Counted from the stretch's first letter, positions 52,251 to 61,779 are shown. The stretch: 64,000 nucleotides of DNA from Qipengyuania atrilutea (GCF_013370205.1 NZ_JABWGV010000003.1:310001-374000), one strand, 5' to 3'. Notes: generated by a model not told the origin, from the sequence alone. Made by a program: numbers and translations.

Positions 52251-52961
52251 AAATCGCTCCTTTTGTTGATACGATTCAAAGACTGGTGAACGTTGCCGAT
52301 GATCCCGAACCTAACAAACATCATGTTGTATTGGCATTTTATAGCCAGGTCGCTGTAGTTCTGGGCCGAGTAACGTCCGCCAAGAGTATCGGCTTCACCG
52401 GTCGCAGGCAGAGCCAGAGCGCGACAGGTCGTGGCCCTGTGTCATCGGCGCTAACGCGCAGACCGCCGTTCGCTCGGTCAAAGCGGAGTGGTACTGTAAG
52501 AGTTGGATAGCCTTGAAAGGCAGGTGGCGGTGGAGGCAGTCATATCGCAACTTGTCTTCGCCTGAGTATCCGCTTCGCGCCCTAATTCTCGCCAGTCTTC
52601 TCACTCTTCTAGCAACCTAAAAGCGGTCGTTCGATTGTTCCGACGATTTTGGAAAACGCGGGTGACCAACCCTGGCAAGCCCGCTCGAGCCGTGATGTTC
52701 CTGCTCCTGCACAGAACCACGCGCCGCCCTTCTCGGGTTTTCGAATATGGAAACGCTGCGTTTGCGTTTCACGTTGAGGGTCAATGTTCCGCCGATCAGC
52801 CGCAGGCAAGACGGGCGCAAAACATAAGGCGTGAACCGCCCGTGGTGCCATCTCAACGCGAACTTCGCGTAAAATGAATTCGCGCTGCCGCTAACAGCCA
52901 TAGTACTAGACAGATTTTCGGGTCTGCTTCATGAATCAACACTTCAAGCAGGAGCAGAACT
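52251..52961. other. 711-bp region without a recognised gene
   Basis: It holds the katE promoter and the start of the DUF2975 transcription unit. Open frames at 52609-52901 (minus) and 52635-52877 (plus) overlap each other, have no ribosome-binding site and read as low-complexity Arg/Pro-rich protein. No hairpin with a T-run, repeat or RNA gene was evident. Confidence 0.4.
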
Positions 52962-53492
52962 TTGGCGGCCTTAACCGACACCGAAATACAGCGCCGAAGC
53001 CGTCAGTTTGCAGTAATTACCGCAGGGCTGGCGCTGATCATTATCGCGGCGTTCGCGATTACAATGGTGAGCGCTCTCACCGGCCCGGCTGCCGACCGAC
53101 CTGAATTAACGGTCTTGTACCTAGTATACTGGTCTCCAACTCTCTTTTACCTGTGGGCGCTATCCGCCGTTAGAAAAACCTTCCGCGATATCGGACAAGG
53201 CTCGATGTTCGGATCGACCATTGCGCGCGGTCTCCGCCACATCGGCTGGGCGTTGTTGATGGGCGGAACCATCAATTCGATTATCATCCATGTCGTCCAA
53301 AGCGCGTACGTGCCCGACGGATTCTCCACGGGCGAAACGCACGCATTTCGGGGGTTAAAGTTTGATCCGGCGTATATTATGCTGATCCTGACCGCACTCG
53401 CACTGCTCCTGCTTTCAAGGCTTATTGCAGCTGCAGCAAACGAACATGAGCGCGCTAATCGCCTGGAGACGGAGCTGGGTGAATTTCTCTGA
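52962..53492 (+). CDS. DUF2975-type four-helix membrane protein
   Basis: 176 aa. Seen: four hydrophobic segments (~17-40 ITAGLALIIIAAFAITMV, ~52-68 LYLVYWSPTLFYLWALSAV, ~92-112 HIGWALLMGGTINSIIIHVV, ~138-156 YIMLILTALALLLLSRLIAAA), and the FRDIGQGSMFGSTIARGLRHIGWALL pattern of the DUF2975 family. The TTG start at 52962 has AGGAG 8 bp upstream. It is followed, with 1 bp overlap, by a small XRE regulator, the usual partner of this family. The function is not known; such pairs behave like self-regulated membrane modules. Confidence 0.85.
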   Translation: MAALTDTEIQRRSRQFAVITAGLALIIIAAFAITMVSALTGPAADRPELTVLYLVYWSPTLFYLWALSAVRKTFRDIGQGSMFGSTIARGLRHIGWALLMGGTINSIIIHVVQSAYVPDGFSTGETHAFRGLKFDPAYIMLILTALALLLLSRLIAAAANEHERANRLETELGEFL

Positions 53493-53737
53493 TGCCGATC
53501 AAGATTACCCTTGATGCGGTGCTCGCTCACCGCAAAATGACGGCGCGGGAAGTCGCTTCCCGAATAGGCATCAGCGAAACGCAAATGAGCCTGTTCCGTT
53601 CAGGCAAGGTGCGAGGGCTGCGGTTCTCAACCCTTGCTCGGATGTGCGCCGTTCTACGCTGTTTACCGGGCGACTTGCTCGACTATCAACCAGATACCGG
53701 TGATTTGTCGCCCCATGAATCTTTCAATGAAACCTAA
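53492..53737 (+). CDS. Small XRE/Cro-type HTH regulator (YozG-like) paired with DUF2975
   Basis: 81 aa, all one helix-turn-helix domain: LDAVLAHRKMTAREVASRIGISETQMSLFRSGKVRGLRFSTLARMCAVLRCLPGDLLDY. The LARMCAVLRCLPGDLLDY end is diagnostic of the YozG-type regulators paired with DUF2975 membrane proteins. The ATG shares a base with the upstream stop (TGATG). Probably regulates its own operon. Confidence 0.9.
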   Translation: MPIKITLDAVLAHRKMTAREVASRIGISETQMSLFRSGKVRGLRFSTLARMCAVLRCLPGDLLDYQPDTGDLSPHESFNET

Positions 53738-53820
53738 TTAGCTTGCATAGGAGCTTTAACTATTATATAAAGTTCTTGGCGCCAGTTTTCGGGCTTGCCC
53801 CTCACCCAAGGAATTCACCC

Positions 53821-54297
53821 ATGAAATTGGTTCCGTTCGCTTTTTGTGGTGCCGTTCTAATGCTCGCGCCGTTTGCTCTGGCCGCGCCAGCATCTTCGCA
53901 ATCAATCAGCGCGCCGGATGCTGAAGCCGCAGCGGCTGAATTCGTAAGCGCGTTCAATGCGCTGGATCGTACCCGCTTCGATCCACTTTTTGCCGATGAC
54001 GTGACGGTGTTCTTCCCGAGTGCACCTTTTGACATTCAGCGCGTAGAGGGCAAGACGGCGGTGCTCGCTTGGTTCGGCAAATTCTTCCACGCGATGCGCG
54101 AGCGCACCGGGAACCTCAATATAGAACCCGCCGACCTTAAGGTTCACGACTATAACACGTTCGCAGTAGTTACCTTCCACCTGAAAGGCGGCGATGATTT
54201 AGGGCGACGTACCCTTATCCTGCACAGAGAAGGCAATGGGTGGAAGATCGTCCACCTCCATGCGTCTGCCGAGCCGCTTAAAAAGTCGCCGAATTAA
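53821..54297 (+). CDS. Exported NTF2-like (SnoaL/DUF4440-type) protein
   Basis: 158 aa. Seen: a signal peptide (MKLVPFAFCGAVLMLAPFALAAPASS), and one NTF2-like alpha+beta cone (DAEAAAAEFVSAFNALDRTRFDPLFADDVTVFFP..., ending RTLILHREGNGWKIVHLHAS). The C-terminal HxS/HASA strand is typical of the ketosteroid-isomerase-like superfamily. A start at 53743 is also open but the signal peptide begins at 53821. The fold is common; substrate and function are unknown. It lies 83 bp after the XRE gene. Confidence 0.82.
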   Translation: MKLVPFAFCGAVLMLAPFALAAPASSQSISAPDAEAAAAEFVSAFNALDRTRFDPLFADDVTVFFPSAPFDIQRVEGKTAVLAWFGKFFHAMRERTGNLNIEPADLKVHDYNTFAVVTFHLKGGDDLGRRTLILHREGNGWKIVHLHASAEPLKKSPN

Positions 54298-54674
54298 AGT
54301 TAGCCTATCCTTTTGTAGGTTTTTGTAAAACTGCAGCTTGCTAAGCTAATGCGTTTCTAATTCAGAGCGAATTTTGAGATCGGTAACAACGACGTTAGCA
54401 AGCTCCAATTTTGACGCGCCGGCTGCATGAAGCTGATGGCCAACAATCATACGTTTGTCTGGCTCGCCGATATGCAACGCGTACCAAAAAAAATTGTATG
54501 AGATTAATCTGAATTCGTGCACGTCTTCTCGCCTGTTACTATTGGCGTTCTACCGGTTCGGTGTTTGGTCAGCGTATCATCCTACAATGGTCCCTTCAGT
54601 ATCTACATCACGCCCTAATGCGGGTCCCGATTAACGGACAATCCTTCCGGGAACTCTAGTGCCAGGCAACTGTC
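54298..54674. other. Intergenic region between convergent genes
   Basis: 377 bp, AT-richer than its surroundings, with short runs such as AAAAAAA near 54485. A weak AGCTT-GCT-AAGCT hairpin near 54335 could end the NTF2-like gene transcript. No gene seen. Confidence 0.4.
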
Positions 54675-56801
54675 TTATCGACCGGCAATGGCCCCGCCAA
54701 AGCTGCGCTTCAGTGTGAGCCCGAAGTTCAGATGGCGGTTTCGTTCGCGAAACTCTCTGAAGGATGACTGCGGTACAGCCCGATTGGGAGAAAATATCAG
54801 CCGCTCGCGCTTGGCCCCCGTATCGAACAGATTGTCGACATCGAATGTTATGGTCGTACGGGCATCGGGCCGGTATTCGACGAAGAGTTCACCGAACGGT
54901 CCGCCGTTGAAATTGGAGTCGAATTCGTCCGTTCGGAAGAAGGTAAACCCGTCCCCGTCAGCGACCTCCAGACCGTAAGAGAAGGCGCCCACGTCCCGCC
55001 GAACGTCGAGGCTCCACTCCCAGTCCCGAAAACCCCCGCTGAAGTTGCGCATCTCTCCGCTGATCGGATCTTCCACGCGGGTCCGCTGTATCTGTCCGCT
55101 GAACTTGGCGCGCAGACCGCTCCACAGGTTGGTGAGGGGTGCATCGAGAGTTAGCTTGGTGAAATAGCGGCGACCCGTGCCGATATTGCCCGGCGCGTCG
55201 AAGCCTTGGCCTTCTTCGTCGAAAACGAGCACCCGGTCCTGAAGCAAGCTGACAAGATCGTGGCCAACGTCCAGCCTGGCGATGCCATCTCCCAGGATTG
55301 GCCGATCGACCGTGAGGCGAAATTCCCAGGCACGCTGCGGCACGAGATCCTCATTGCCCGCATTGACCCGGTCACTCGACAGCTCAGCCGCGCTGATGAA
55401 GTCGTAGAAGTCCAGCTGCGCCACGTTGCGGCGGACAGTAAACTGGGTGTGCCAATCGCCGCCCGGCTTCCAGTCGATTGTCGCGCTCGGCTTCAGGAAG
55501 CCCAGCGTCCGGTCGGCCATTGCATCGCCGCGCACCTTCAATCGCGAGTATTCGAAATTTAAGCCGGCATCGACGCGCAAGACGGGAGTGATCGAGCGGC
55601 CGGCGTTGACGAAAACTTCGCCTCTGGTTTCCTTCACGATTGCGTTGTCGATCGGCAAATCGATCCGCGTCCGCCCGCCGTCGGAGTCGATGACGAACAA
55701 TTCGACATTGCTTTCGAGCGTATTCACCACGGCTTCTGCGCCCGCTTCGAAAGAGAGTTCGGCAAGATCCTGATGCGACCAGCTTACGCGGCCGATCCGT
55801 TCGTCGAACTGAGCCCGCTGCGTTTGTTCAAAGCCGCCGGTCAGCTCCGCATCCTCGCTAAGAAGCGCGTCGTATCGCTGCGAGGCAGAAAAATTGTCCT
55901 TTTTCGCATGGGTAGCGAGCGCGACCAGCTTGATGGCCCCGCCGGCGAGAGGCCGGGTGATGTCGCCGCCAATCTCATAGGACGGTTCGTCATTGTACTG
56001 AAGCAGCCGTTCATCGCGCGGCGCGCCGCTGACTGGAACGACGCGGACATCCTGTTCTACCTCGTAGATACTCGGCTCCCACCGGGCATTAAGGCGGATC
56101 GCCTTGTCGGCGGCATGCTCTATTGCCCAGCTACCGGACACGTAAGTATCGTTGTCGTGATATGTGATGAACTTGCGGCGGGATTCGCGAAGATCGCCTG
56201 TGACGAAATTGCTGAGCTCGTCGGTCCCAGCGTCCGCGATGTAATTGCGTTCGCTCGCTGCCGCCAGGCTGAAAGTCGATGCTCCCCGCTGGATTATCAC
56301 CGAACCGGCTGCATTGGGGGTGATGCGCCCGGTATACACACGACGGGCCGACAAGGTGACGTTGCCGCTGGTTCCACCAACCCCGGACAGGATCACGTTA
56401 ATAACCTGGCTCTTACCAGAATACTCGGCGCCGAAAAGATCACCTGGACCCACCTCCACCCGAAGGACGCTGTTTGCCGGGATCCGCGCTAGGGTGGTTT
56501 CGAGTGTCGCAGCCTTCGAGCTTGGCCTGACGCCGTTGATGACCACGTTTCCCGCCGCGCCAGCGAAGCCGCGAACATCGGCATCACCCTCCTCTAAAGA
56601 AAAGCCTGGCACGCGACGTACGATGTCGAGCGCCGTGCTTGGAGCGAAGGTTTCGAAGTAAGCCGCTTCGTACACGGTGGTCCGCTGCGTCGGGGTGTCG
56701 GTCGGCGGTGTAACGACGGGTGGCTGCGTACCGGGTGGGGTCACCTGAGCATGCGCAGCCGAGGCAAGCAGAGCAGCGGTAAGGCTGGCGAACTTGATCA
56801 T
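54675..56801 (-). CDS. TonB-dependent receptor divergent from the sensor kinase
   Basis: 708 aa. Seen: a signal peptide (MIKFASLTAALLASAAHA), a Pro/Thr-rich linker, the plug domain YEAAYFETFAPSTALDIVRRVPGFSLEEGDADVRGFAGAAGNVVINGVRPSSKAATLETTLARIPANSVLRVEVGPGD, then the barrel, with a long inward C-terminus (LNFGLTLKRSFGGAIAGR). Same subtype as the receptor at 34219. The ATG at 56801 has GGAGG 8 bp upstream; the ATG at 56816 overlaps that ribosome-binding site. The neighbouring two-component system may control it (inference). Confidence 0.9.
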   Translation of the reverse strand: MIKFASLTAALLASAAHAQVTPPGTQPPVVTPPTDTPTQRTTVYEAAYFETFAPSTALDIVRRVPGFSLEEGDADVRGFAGAAGNVVINGVRPSSKAATLETTLARIPANSVLRVEVGPGDLFGAEYSGKSQVINVILSGVGGTSGNVTLSARRVYTGRITPNAAGSVIIQRGASTFSLAAASERNYIADAGTDELSNFVTGDLRESRRKFITYHDNDTYVSGSWAIEHAADKAIRLNARWEPSIYEVEQDVRVVPVSGAPRDERLLQYNDEPSYEIGGDITRPLAGGAIKLVALATHAKKDNFSASQRYDALLSEDAELTGGFEQTQRAQFDERIGRVSWSHQDLAELSFEAGAEAVVNTLESNVELFVIDSDGGRTRIDLPIDNAIVKETRGEVFVNAGRSITPVLRVDAGLNFEYSRLKVRGDAMADRTLGFLKPSATIDWKPGGDWHTQFTVRRNVAQLDFYDFISAAELSSDRVNAGNEDLVPQRAWEFRLTVDRPILGDGIARLDVGHDLVSLLQDRVLVFDEEGQGFDAPGNIGTGRRYFTKLTLDAPLTNLWSGLRAKFSGQIQRTRVEDPISGEMRNFSGGFRDWEWSLDVRRDVGAFSYGLEVADGDGFTFFRTDEFDSNFNGGPFGELFVEYRPDARTTITFDVDNLFDTGAKRERLIFSPNRAVPQSSFREFRERNRHLNFGLTLKRSFGGAIAGR

Positions 56802-56932
56802 GGCAATTCCCTCCAATGGGTCCTAACTTGATGCCGTTCTTCTGCCCTTTGGATAAGTGCCGTAGGTCACATGCGCCGACCATGACTTTTGACCTATAGT
56901 AAGAGGCCTCAAGCTGTGGCAAAATCTGGTCC

Positions 56933-58909
56933 ATGGCAGGCTACCGCAGCAACCAGCGTTACTGGATCTTCGCCGCCGCGGCACTCGCGGTCTGGCTCGC
57001 GATGGGTTGGCCGTTCCTTCAGGAACTGACGACAGGAAAGATGCGGGGCTCTTTTCCCGTGCCGCCCCTCTGGCTGGTGCCCTACGCCATATTCGGAGTG
57101 ACTGTCGTCGGCGCAGCGACGCCGAGCTCGCGGACGAGAGCGCCATGGACATTGATGTGTGCGCAGCTCGCAGCGGTCGTGGCCATGACCGCGATGCATC
57201 CGAAAGATCTGATGTCGATATTCCTCGTTATAATCGCCTGGCAGGTGGCGATCGTAACGACACCTGCCAAAACGCTTGGCTGGATAGCTTTGCAGACGCT
57301 GGCGATCATCGGGGTGATCTCTCAGGCTTCCGATACCCGCTTGTCCTACATAATGGTTCTGTCCTTCGTGCTGCAGCTCTGCTGTGTTCTCACGGTACAG
57401 GCGCTCAAGAGGGAGTCGGAAACGGCGCGAGCGATGGCAAGCGCGAACGAGGAACTAAGGTCCGCACAAGCCATTATCGCCAACAGGGTTCGGGATACCG
57501 AGCGCCTGCGCATCTCGAATGAATTGAACGACGCATGGGGCCACGAACTTACGGCGCTTGCGCTGCAGCTAGAGATCGCCAACAATGTCGGCGAGCCGCG
57601 ACGAGCCATGGATCACGTCATGCAGGCGAAAGCCATCTCGCGGGTTCTTCTGAACAAAGTACGCGACGTCGTCGCCACTCTGCGGGAGGCCGAGTGTGGC
57701 AAGGAAAGCAACAGTTTCTGCGACGGTTATCAGGGCGCCCCATCCCGCCAGGCCGGTGCTCTTTCGCTCCATCAAGACGGCTATGAGGGCGAACGGCACA
57801 AGTGGGTTTTTACCGGGGCAGCGCTGGCTGTGGCGCTGACCTTGGGCTGGCCGGTGCTTCAGAGGTTGCTATCCGGCCAGTCCGCAGTCTCAGAAGCTTG
57901 GATCGTCGCGTTCATTGTTTTTGTCGTAGCCACAATCGCTGCGACAGTTCTGAAGGTTCGCTCGAGCATTCGGTGGGGTCTCTTATGCATGCAGGTTGCT
58001 TCGGTCGCAGCAATGGCCTTCGCATCGTCGGCGCCCATGATGACGGCGTTCCTCATCATCGTCGCGTGGCAAGTTGCGGTGACGACGGGCCCTACGATAG
58101 CGCTGAGCTGGGTCGCAGCTCAGACGCTGACGGTTGTCGGAGCGCTCGCTCTAACGCCTTTTCCCGATTTGTGCTGGGTGATCGGCAAGGCGCTTGCACT
58201 GCAGCTGCTATTCGTCTTTGCGGCACAGACTCTGCGAAGAGAGGAAGAAACGGCCCAAGCTTTTGCGCAAGCGAACCGAGAGCTGCGTTCCGTACAAGCG
58301 ATAATCTCAAAGAATGCCCGCAATGTGGAACGGTTGCAGGTCTCGCGCGAATTACATGATGCTTGGGGCCACGAACTGACCGCCCTTGGTCTGCAACTCG
58401 AAATCGCGAGCCATGTTTCCGATGCCGATCGCGCAAGGCACCATGTCATCCAGGCGAAAAACTTGGCGCGCGACCTCCTCGGCAAAGTGCGCGATGTCGT
58501 CGATACACTGCGTGAGGTTGAACGATCCGGCCTGAAGGAGGCGTTGGAGACGCTGGCGCGCGCCGTACCTCGACCAACCGTCCACGTGGCCTTCGATCCC
58601 GGTGTTCAGGTAAGTCCCGAGCAGGCCCATGCCTTGATGCGTTGTGCGCAGGAAGCCATTACCAATGCGATCCGGCATTCCCAGGGATCCAATTTATGGC
58701 TCCAGGTAACCGCCGATGAGGAAGGCGTGCGGCTGGTAGCTAGAAATGACGGTCTCAGGAGACCCGTGGCGTCTGCTCCCGGCTCGGGGCTCCTCGGTAT
58801 GCGTGAACGGCTTGAGAGTCTCGGCGGACAGTTAGCGATAATGCCGGGAGGCGAGCTGGGCTTTACAGTCGACGCGTGGCTACCGTCCATGACACCTGAG
58901 CTCGTATGA
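56933..58909 (+). CDS. Internally duplicated NarX/DesK-type sensor histidine kinase
   Basis: 658 aa made of two repeats. Residues 1-253 and 280-530 each hold 4-5 membrane segments and a HisKA_3 dimerisation helix; only the second copy is followed by an ATPase domain (EAITNAIRHS with N-box Asn578, GSGLLGMRERLESLGG). The second H-box reads SRELHDAWGHELTAL (His475), but the first reads SNELNDAWGHELTAL (Asn199), so its phospho-acceptor His is lost. The repeats share the offset 276 residues with near-identical motifs such as GWP(F/V)LQ. The response regulator gene overlaps by 4 bp (ATGA). The signal is unknown. Confidence 0.9.
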   Translation: MAGYRSNQRYWIFAAAALAVWLAMGWPFLQELTTGKMRGSFPVPPLWLVPYAIFGVTVVGAATPSSRTRAPWTLMCAQLAAVVAMTAMHPKDLMSIFLVIIAWQVAIVTTPAKTLGWIALQTLAIIGVISQASDTRLSYIMVLSFVLQLCCVLTVQALKRESETARAMASANEELRSAQAIIANRVRDTERLRISNELNDAWGHELTALALQLEIANNVGEPRRAMDHVMQAKAISRVLLNKVRDVVATLREAECGKESNSFCDGYQGAPSRQAGALSLHQDGYEGERHKWVFTGAALAVALTLGWPVLQRLLSGQSAVSEAWIVAFIVFVVATIAATVLKVRSSIRWGLLCMQVASVAAMAFASSAPMMTAFLIIVAWQVAVTTGPTIALSWVAAQTLTVVGALALTPFPDLCWVIGKALALQLLFVFAAQTLRREEETAQAFAQANRELRSVQAIISKNARNVERLQVSRELHDAWGHELTALGLQLEIASHVSDADRARHHVIQAKNLARDLLGKVRDVVDTLREVERSGLKEALETLARAVPRPTVHVAFDPGVQVSPEQAHALMRCAQEAITNAIRHSQGSNLWLQVTADEEGVRLVARNDGLRRPVASAPGSGLLGMRERLESLGGQLAIMPGGELGFTVDAWLPSMTPELV

Positions 58910-59550
58910 TCAAGGTTATGATAGTCGATGACCAGACGCTGGTTCGCCAGGGTGTGCGCGGATTGCTCGAGCTTTTACCGGACATCGAAGTCGTGGGAGA
59001 GGCGCGCGACGGAAAAGAGGCTTTGGAGAAAATCCCGGACTTGGCACCGGATGTGCTTCTTTTAGATATTCGCATGCCCCGAATGGACGGCGTCGCGGTA
59101 TTGACGGCACTTAACGCAGCGAACGCGTTACCGCCGACATTGGTCTTGACGACTTTCGATGATGGCGACGCCGCCGTTGCCGCCATCAAGGCCGGCGCAA
59201 AGGGCTTGATGCTCAAGGACGTTTCACTTGACGATTTGGCGGATGCCATTCGGTCGCTGGCCAATAACGGAACGGCATTTCAGCCTGCCATGACCGATAG
59301 TTTGATGGCCGCGATCCGCCGGGGTCCTGCGCCCATGCCGGACGAAATAGTCGCCGATACGCTGACCGTTCGCGAACGCGAAGTACTCCAGCTGATCTGC
59401 GGAGGCTATAGCAACAAAGAGATCGCAGATCTGCTGGTGCTAGCGGAAGGAACCGTTAAGAACCACGTTTCCAATCTTCTGCTTAAGCTTGATGCCCGCG
59501 ATCGAACCCGTGCTGCTCTAAAAGCGCTGCAGCAAGGGCATCTGGAATGA
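58906..59550 (+). CDS. NarL-family response regulator
   Basis: 214 aa. Seen: a receiver domain with acidic DD (residues 8-9), phospho-acceptor Asp54 in LLLDIRMPRMDG, Thr in LTTFDD and Lys in MLKD. A C-terminal LuxR-type DNA-binding domain follows (LTVREREVLQLICGGYSNKEIADLLVLAEGTVKNHVSNLLLKL, ~150-195). It overlaps the kinase gene (ATGA) and completes a two-component system. The most likely target is the divergent TonB receptor gene or its own operon. Confidence 0.95.
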   Translation: MIKVMIVDDQTLVRQGVRGLLELLPDIEVVGEARDGKEALEKIPDLAPDVLLLDIRMPRMDGVAVLTALNAANALPPTLVLTTFDDGDAAVAAIKAGAKGLMLKDVSLDDLADAIRSLANNGTAFQPAMTDSLMAAIRRGPAPMPDEIVADTLTVREREVLQLICGGYSNKEIADLLVLAEGTVKNHVSNLLLKLDARDRTRAALKALQQGHLE

Positions 59551-59630
59551 GCAAACTTGCCGGTTTGCGAGAAGTGAAGTTCGTTCGTGATCGAAGTCGG
59601 TGCGGAATCGATGAGGATGACGCAAAGGTT

Positions 59631-59960
59631 CTAGCTCTCTGACCGCGTCCGAAAACGCCGCCAGCACATCGCCGTTATCGTGGTTAAGAGCGTCCAGAAC
59701 AGCGTCGTGAGGATAAAGGGTAGCCATCGGGACTGGTCTTCCCCGACAAGTAGGCCAATCAAACTAGCCGCGCCAGCTACGGAAACTCCCGGATGATCGA
59801 CGATGTAAGGAAAAGGCCACCCCGCCGCGGCTACGTCGCAACCCCCCTCGCATCCCATTATTTCAGGATAGATAGCAGTCGCTTTAGTAGAATGCGCAGT
59901 CGAAGTCAGCGTAGCAAGGAGACCGCACAGGACTACGAGTATCAAGCTGCGCAAGATCAA
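59631..59960 (-). CDS. Small exported membrane protein, unknown
   Basis: 109 aa. Seen: an N-terminal signal (LILVVLCGLLATLTSTA), a short periplasmic loop with CEGGCDVAAAGWPFPYIVDHP, a mid-protein hydrophobic run and one clear C-terminal hydrophobic segment (SRWLPFILTTLFWTLLTTITAMCWRRF). The Cys-Glu-Gly-Gly-Cys pair might form a disulfide. The start is a TTG at 59960 with AAGGG 4 bp upstream. It is convergent with the response-regulator gene. No family recognised. Confidence 0.6.
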   Translation of the reverse strand: MILRSLILVVLCGLLATLTSTAHSTKATAIYPEIMGCEGGCDVAAAGWPFPYIVDHPGVSVAGAASLIGLLVGEDQSRWLPFILTTLFWTLLTTITAMCWRRFRTRSES

Positions 59961-60344
59961 GTGCCCTTCATGCCATTGTTAAAGAAAATCAGTAATGGAT
60001 TGGTCATTTCCTCGACACGTCTCATCCGTGCCAAGCTGCTGTTCGCCTACATACTGCGCACATGGTTCACACATTTTACTCGTGTAGCACGAGGAATAAA
60101 GGTCTACGCTCATAAATCGAGTATCTTGCTCATCCGTTTTATACGTTCATTCTAAGTCAAATGCGTGATGCTGTTGCGGCAGCGGAAGCGCGCCACGTTC
60201 AAATGTGAAACCGAGTATGGCGATTTAATTTACAGATCGAACGTCTGAAGGGCTTAATTTATCTTTCGAAGACCGCCCTTGGCAATCGGCACGCTGCTGT
60301 CGCATGGTGCGTGTACCGAAGGTTAGAACATGTAAGGATCAGAT
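59961..60344. other. 384-bp intergenic region
   Basis: No convincing gene. A plus-strand frame at 59793-60155 largely overlaps the previous gene and is Arg/Ser rich, without ribosome-binding site. The promoter of the LytTR gene must lie at its right end, where AAGGAT precedes the GTG start. Confidence 0.4.
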
Positions 60345-61217
60345 GTGAACCTGAGTCACGACGCGAATATGTTTCGGTCCAGGCACGAAGTAAGCCTGTT
60401 TCGCCGCGTCAACGTGAAAGCGATGATCCTTTTCTGGATCGTTGCCTTCGTTATAAATTCTATCCGCGCCTACGCAATGGACGAACTACCTTTCCATCTG
60501 GCAGGGGGTCACAGGATAGCGGCCTTCAGTTTCGCGGGACTGATGTCGTTTTTGCTTGCTGAAATTTTGGCCAGGGCAAGCGATTCGCGAACACGCATCA
60601 TTTACGCATTGCTCGCGCTTGCCATTATGCCGTTTGCGCATTCTTTTTTTCTCAAACTGAGCTGTTCCCTCGCGCCTATCGAAGGCGTGGCACCAATGAG
60701 TTGGAGCGAATGCGTCGTGCAAGCGCTCATAATGACGGGTTATTTTGCTGCATGGATTGCAGCGCATTTTGCCTTGGCCAATCATAAGGAGCTGTCCGAC
60801 GTACGCTTGGCCATGCGCCAGAGCGATTTTCATGCAAGAACTTTGGATACAGGCGAAACATGCAAGTTTGAGGCCGAGGAGGATCGCGAGCGCCACATAT
60901 TTTGGGCGGCAAACGGCACGAAACACGTCAAAATTGAGGCCAGCGACATTCAATGGGTCCAAGCCAACGGTGACTACGTCGTCCTTCATACCGACGACAT
61001 CGGCGGTATGATGCGGAGCACTTTGGCAAAACTGGAAGGCGATCTCGGCTCGGCTTTTCTCCGGGTCCATCGTTCCGCGCTTGTCCGCCGTGAGGCTATC
61101 GCTTCTGTTGTTAGGCGGCCGAGTGGAACTATCACCCTCACTTTGAAAAACGGATCGGATGTCCCGGTAGGCCGAAGCTACTCTCGCGGACTACGCGAGC
61201 TGCGGGAACGCCTCTAA
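60345..61217 (+). CDS. Membrane-anchored LytTR-domain transcriptional regulator
   Basis: 290 aa. Seen: four hydrophobic segments (~27-44, ~58-76, ~85-103, ~122-144) followed by a cytoplasmic LytTR DNA-binding domain (~185-288): FWAANGTKHVKIEASDIQWVQANGDYVVLHTDD...FLRVHRSALVRREAIASVVRRPSGTITLTLKNGSDVPVGRSYSRGLRE. The RSALVR and VPVGRSY motifs are those of LytTR. No receiver domain, so it is a one-component membrane regulator. The GTG start at 60345 has AAGGA 7 bp upstream. The DoxX gene follows 112 bp downstream on the same strand and may be a target. Confidence 0.88.
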   Translation: MNLSHDANMFRSRHEVSLFRRVNVKAMILFWIVAFVINSIRAYAMDELPFHLAGGHRIAAFSFAGLMSFLLAEILARASDSRTRIIYALLALAIMPFAHSFFLKLSCSLAPIEGVAPMSWSECVVQALIMTGYFAAWIAAHFALANHKELSDVRLAMRQSDFHARTLDTGETCKFEAEEDRERHIFWAANGTKHVKIEASDIQWVQANGDYVVLHTDDIGGMMRSTLAKLEGDLGSAFLRVHRSALVRREAIASVVRRPSGTITLTLKNGSDVPVGRSYSRGLRELRERL

Positions 61218-61329
61218 TTTTCAGATAACTGTGCGTTTGGGGATGTTCATCGTTCTCACGGGTCATTCGTCTTTCTGCCCGTATTGACCAAGGCGCGTCG
61301 GCGTTATTTGGCAGTGCGGGAGATGTACG

Positions 61330-61779
61330 ATGCCCAAAGATACCACATTCAAGAGGCGCCTTATATTTTTGAGCGGCCTCGAAGACTATTCCGATTTCGT
61401 CCTTCTCGTGCTGCGGTGCGCAGCGGGAAGCTTCTTGATCTATCAGAGTCATGACAACGTTTTCAGCACCGAACGAATGGCTGAATTCGAGTCCTTCATG
61501 GATCAATTCGGATTTTCGAACACGGCAGTCTTGGCACCGTTATCAGTGTACGCTCAATTCATTGCCGGAATTTGCTTCATTGTCGGTGCTCTAACCCGCT
61601 GGGCCGGTCTGGTTACCGCGTTTAATTTTTCCGTTGCTGTTTTCATGGTGCATTGGGGGCAGGATGTGCCCCAGATTTGGCCGGCGGCAATTCTCGTGTT
61701 TCTGGGCGTCTATTTTGGTGTTCGCGGGGCGGGACGATACAGCGTCGACCGCATGTTCGAGGCCGCGCCAAATGCATAA
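61330..61779 (+). CDS. DoxX-family membrane protein
   Basis: 149 aa. Seen: four hydrophobic helices with the DoxX pattern LLVLRCAAGSFLIYQSHDNVFS, FGFSNTAVLAPLSVYAQFIAGICFIVGALTRWAGLVTAFNFSVAVFMVHWGQ, and a conserved C-terminal YFGVRGAGRYSVDRMF (the RGxGxxSxD motif). The family is thought to act in membrane redox/thiol stress or quinone metabolism; the exact role is unknown. It lies behind the LytTR regulator. A start at 61330 is preceded by GGGAGATGT. Confidence 0.88.
   Translation: MPKDTTFKRRLIFLSGLEDYSDFVLLVLRCAAGSFLIYQSHDNVFSTERMAEFESFMDQFGFSNTAVLAPLSVYAQFIAGICFIVGALTRWAGLVTAFNFSVAVFMVHWGQDVPQIWPAAILVFLGVYFGVRGAGRYSVDRMFEAAPNA

Noticed and set aside
52251-52400. EcfG promoter for katE
   Set aside because: I looked for GGAAC-N16/17-CGTT reading toward katE and found no acceptable match.
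52635-52877. 80-codon plus-strand frame with overlapping minus frames
   Set aside because: Both strands are open over the same interval, low complexity, no start signal; likely non-coding.
59793-60155. 120-codon plus-strand frame
   Set aside because: Half of it lies antisense to the small exported protein at 59631-59960 and it is Arg/Ser rich.
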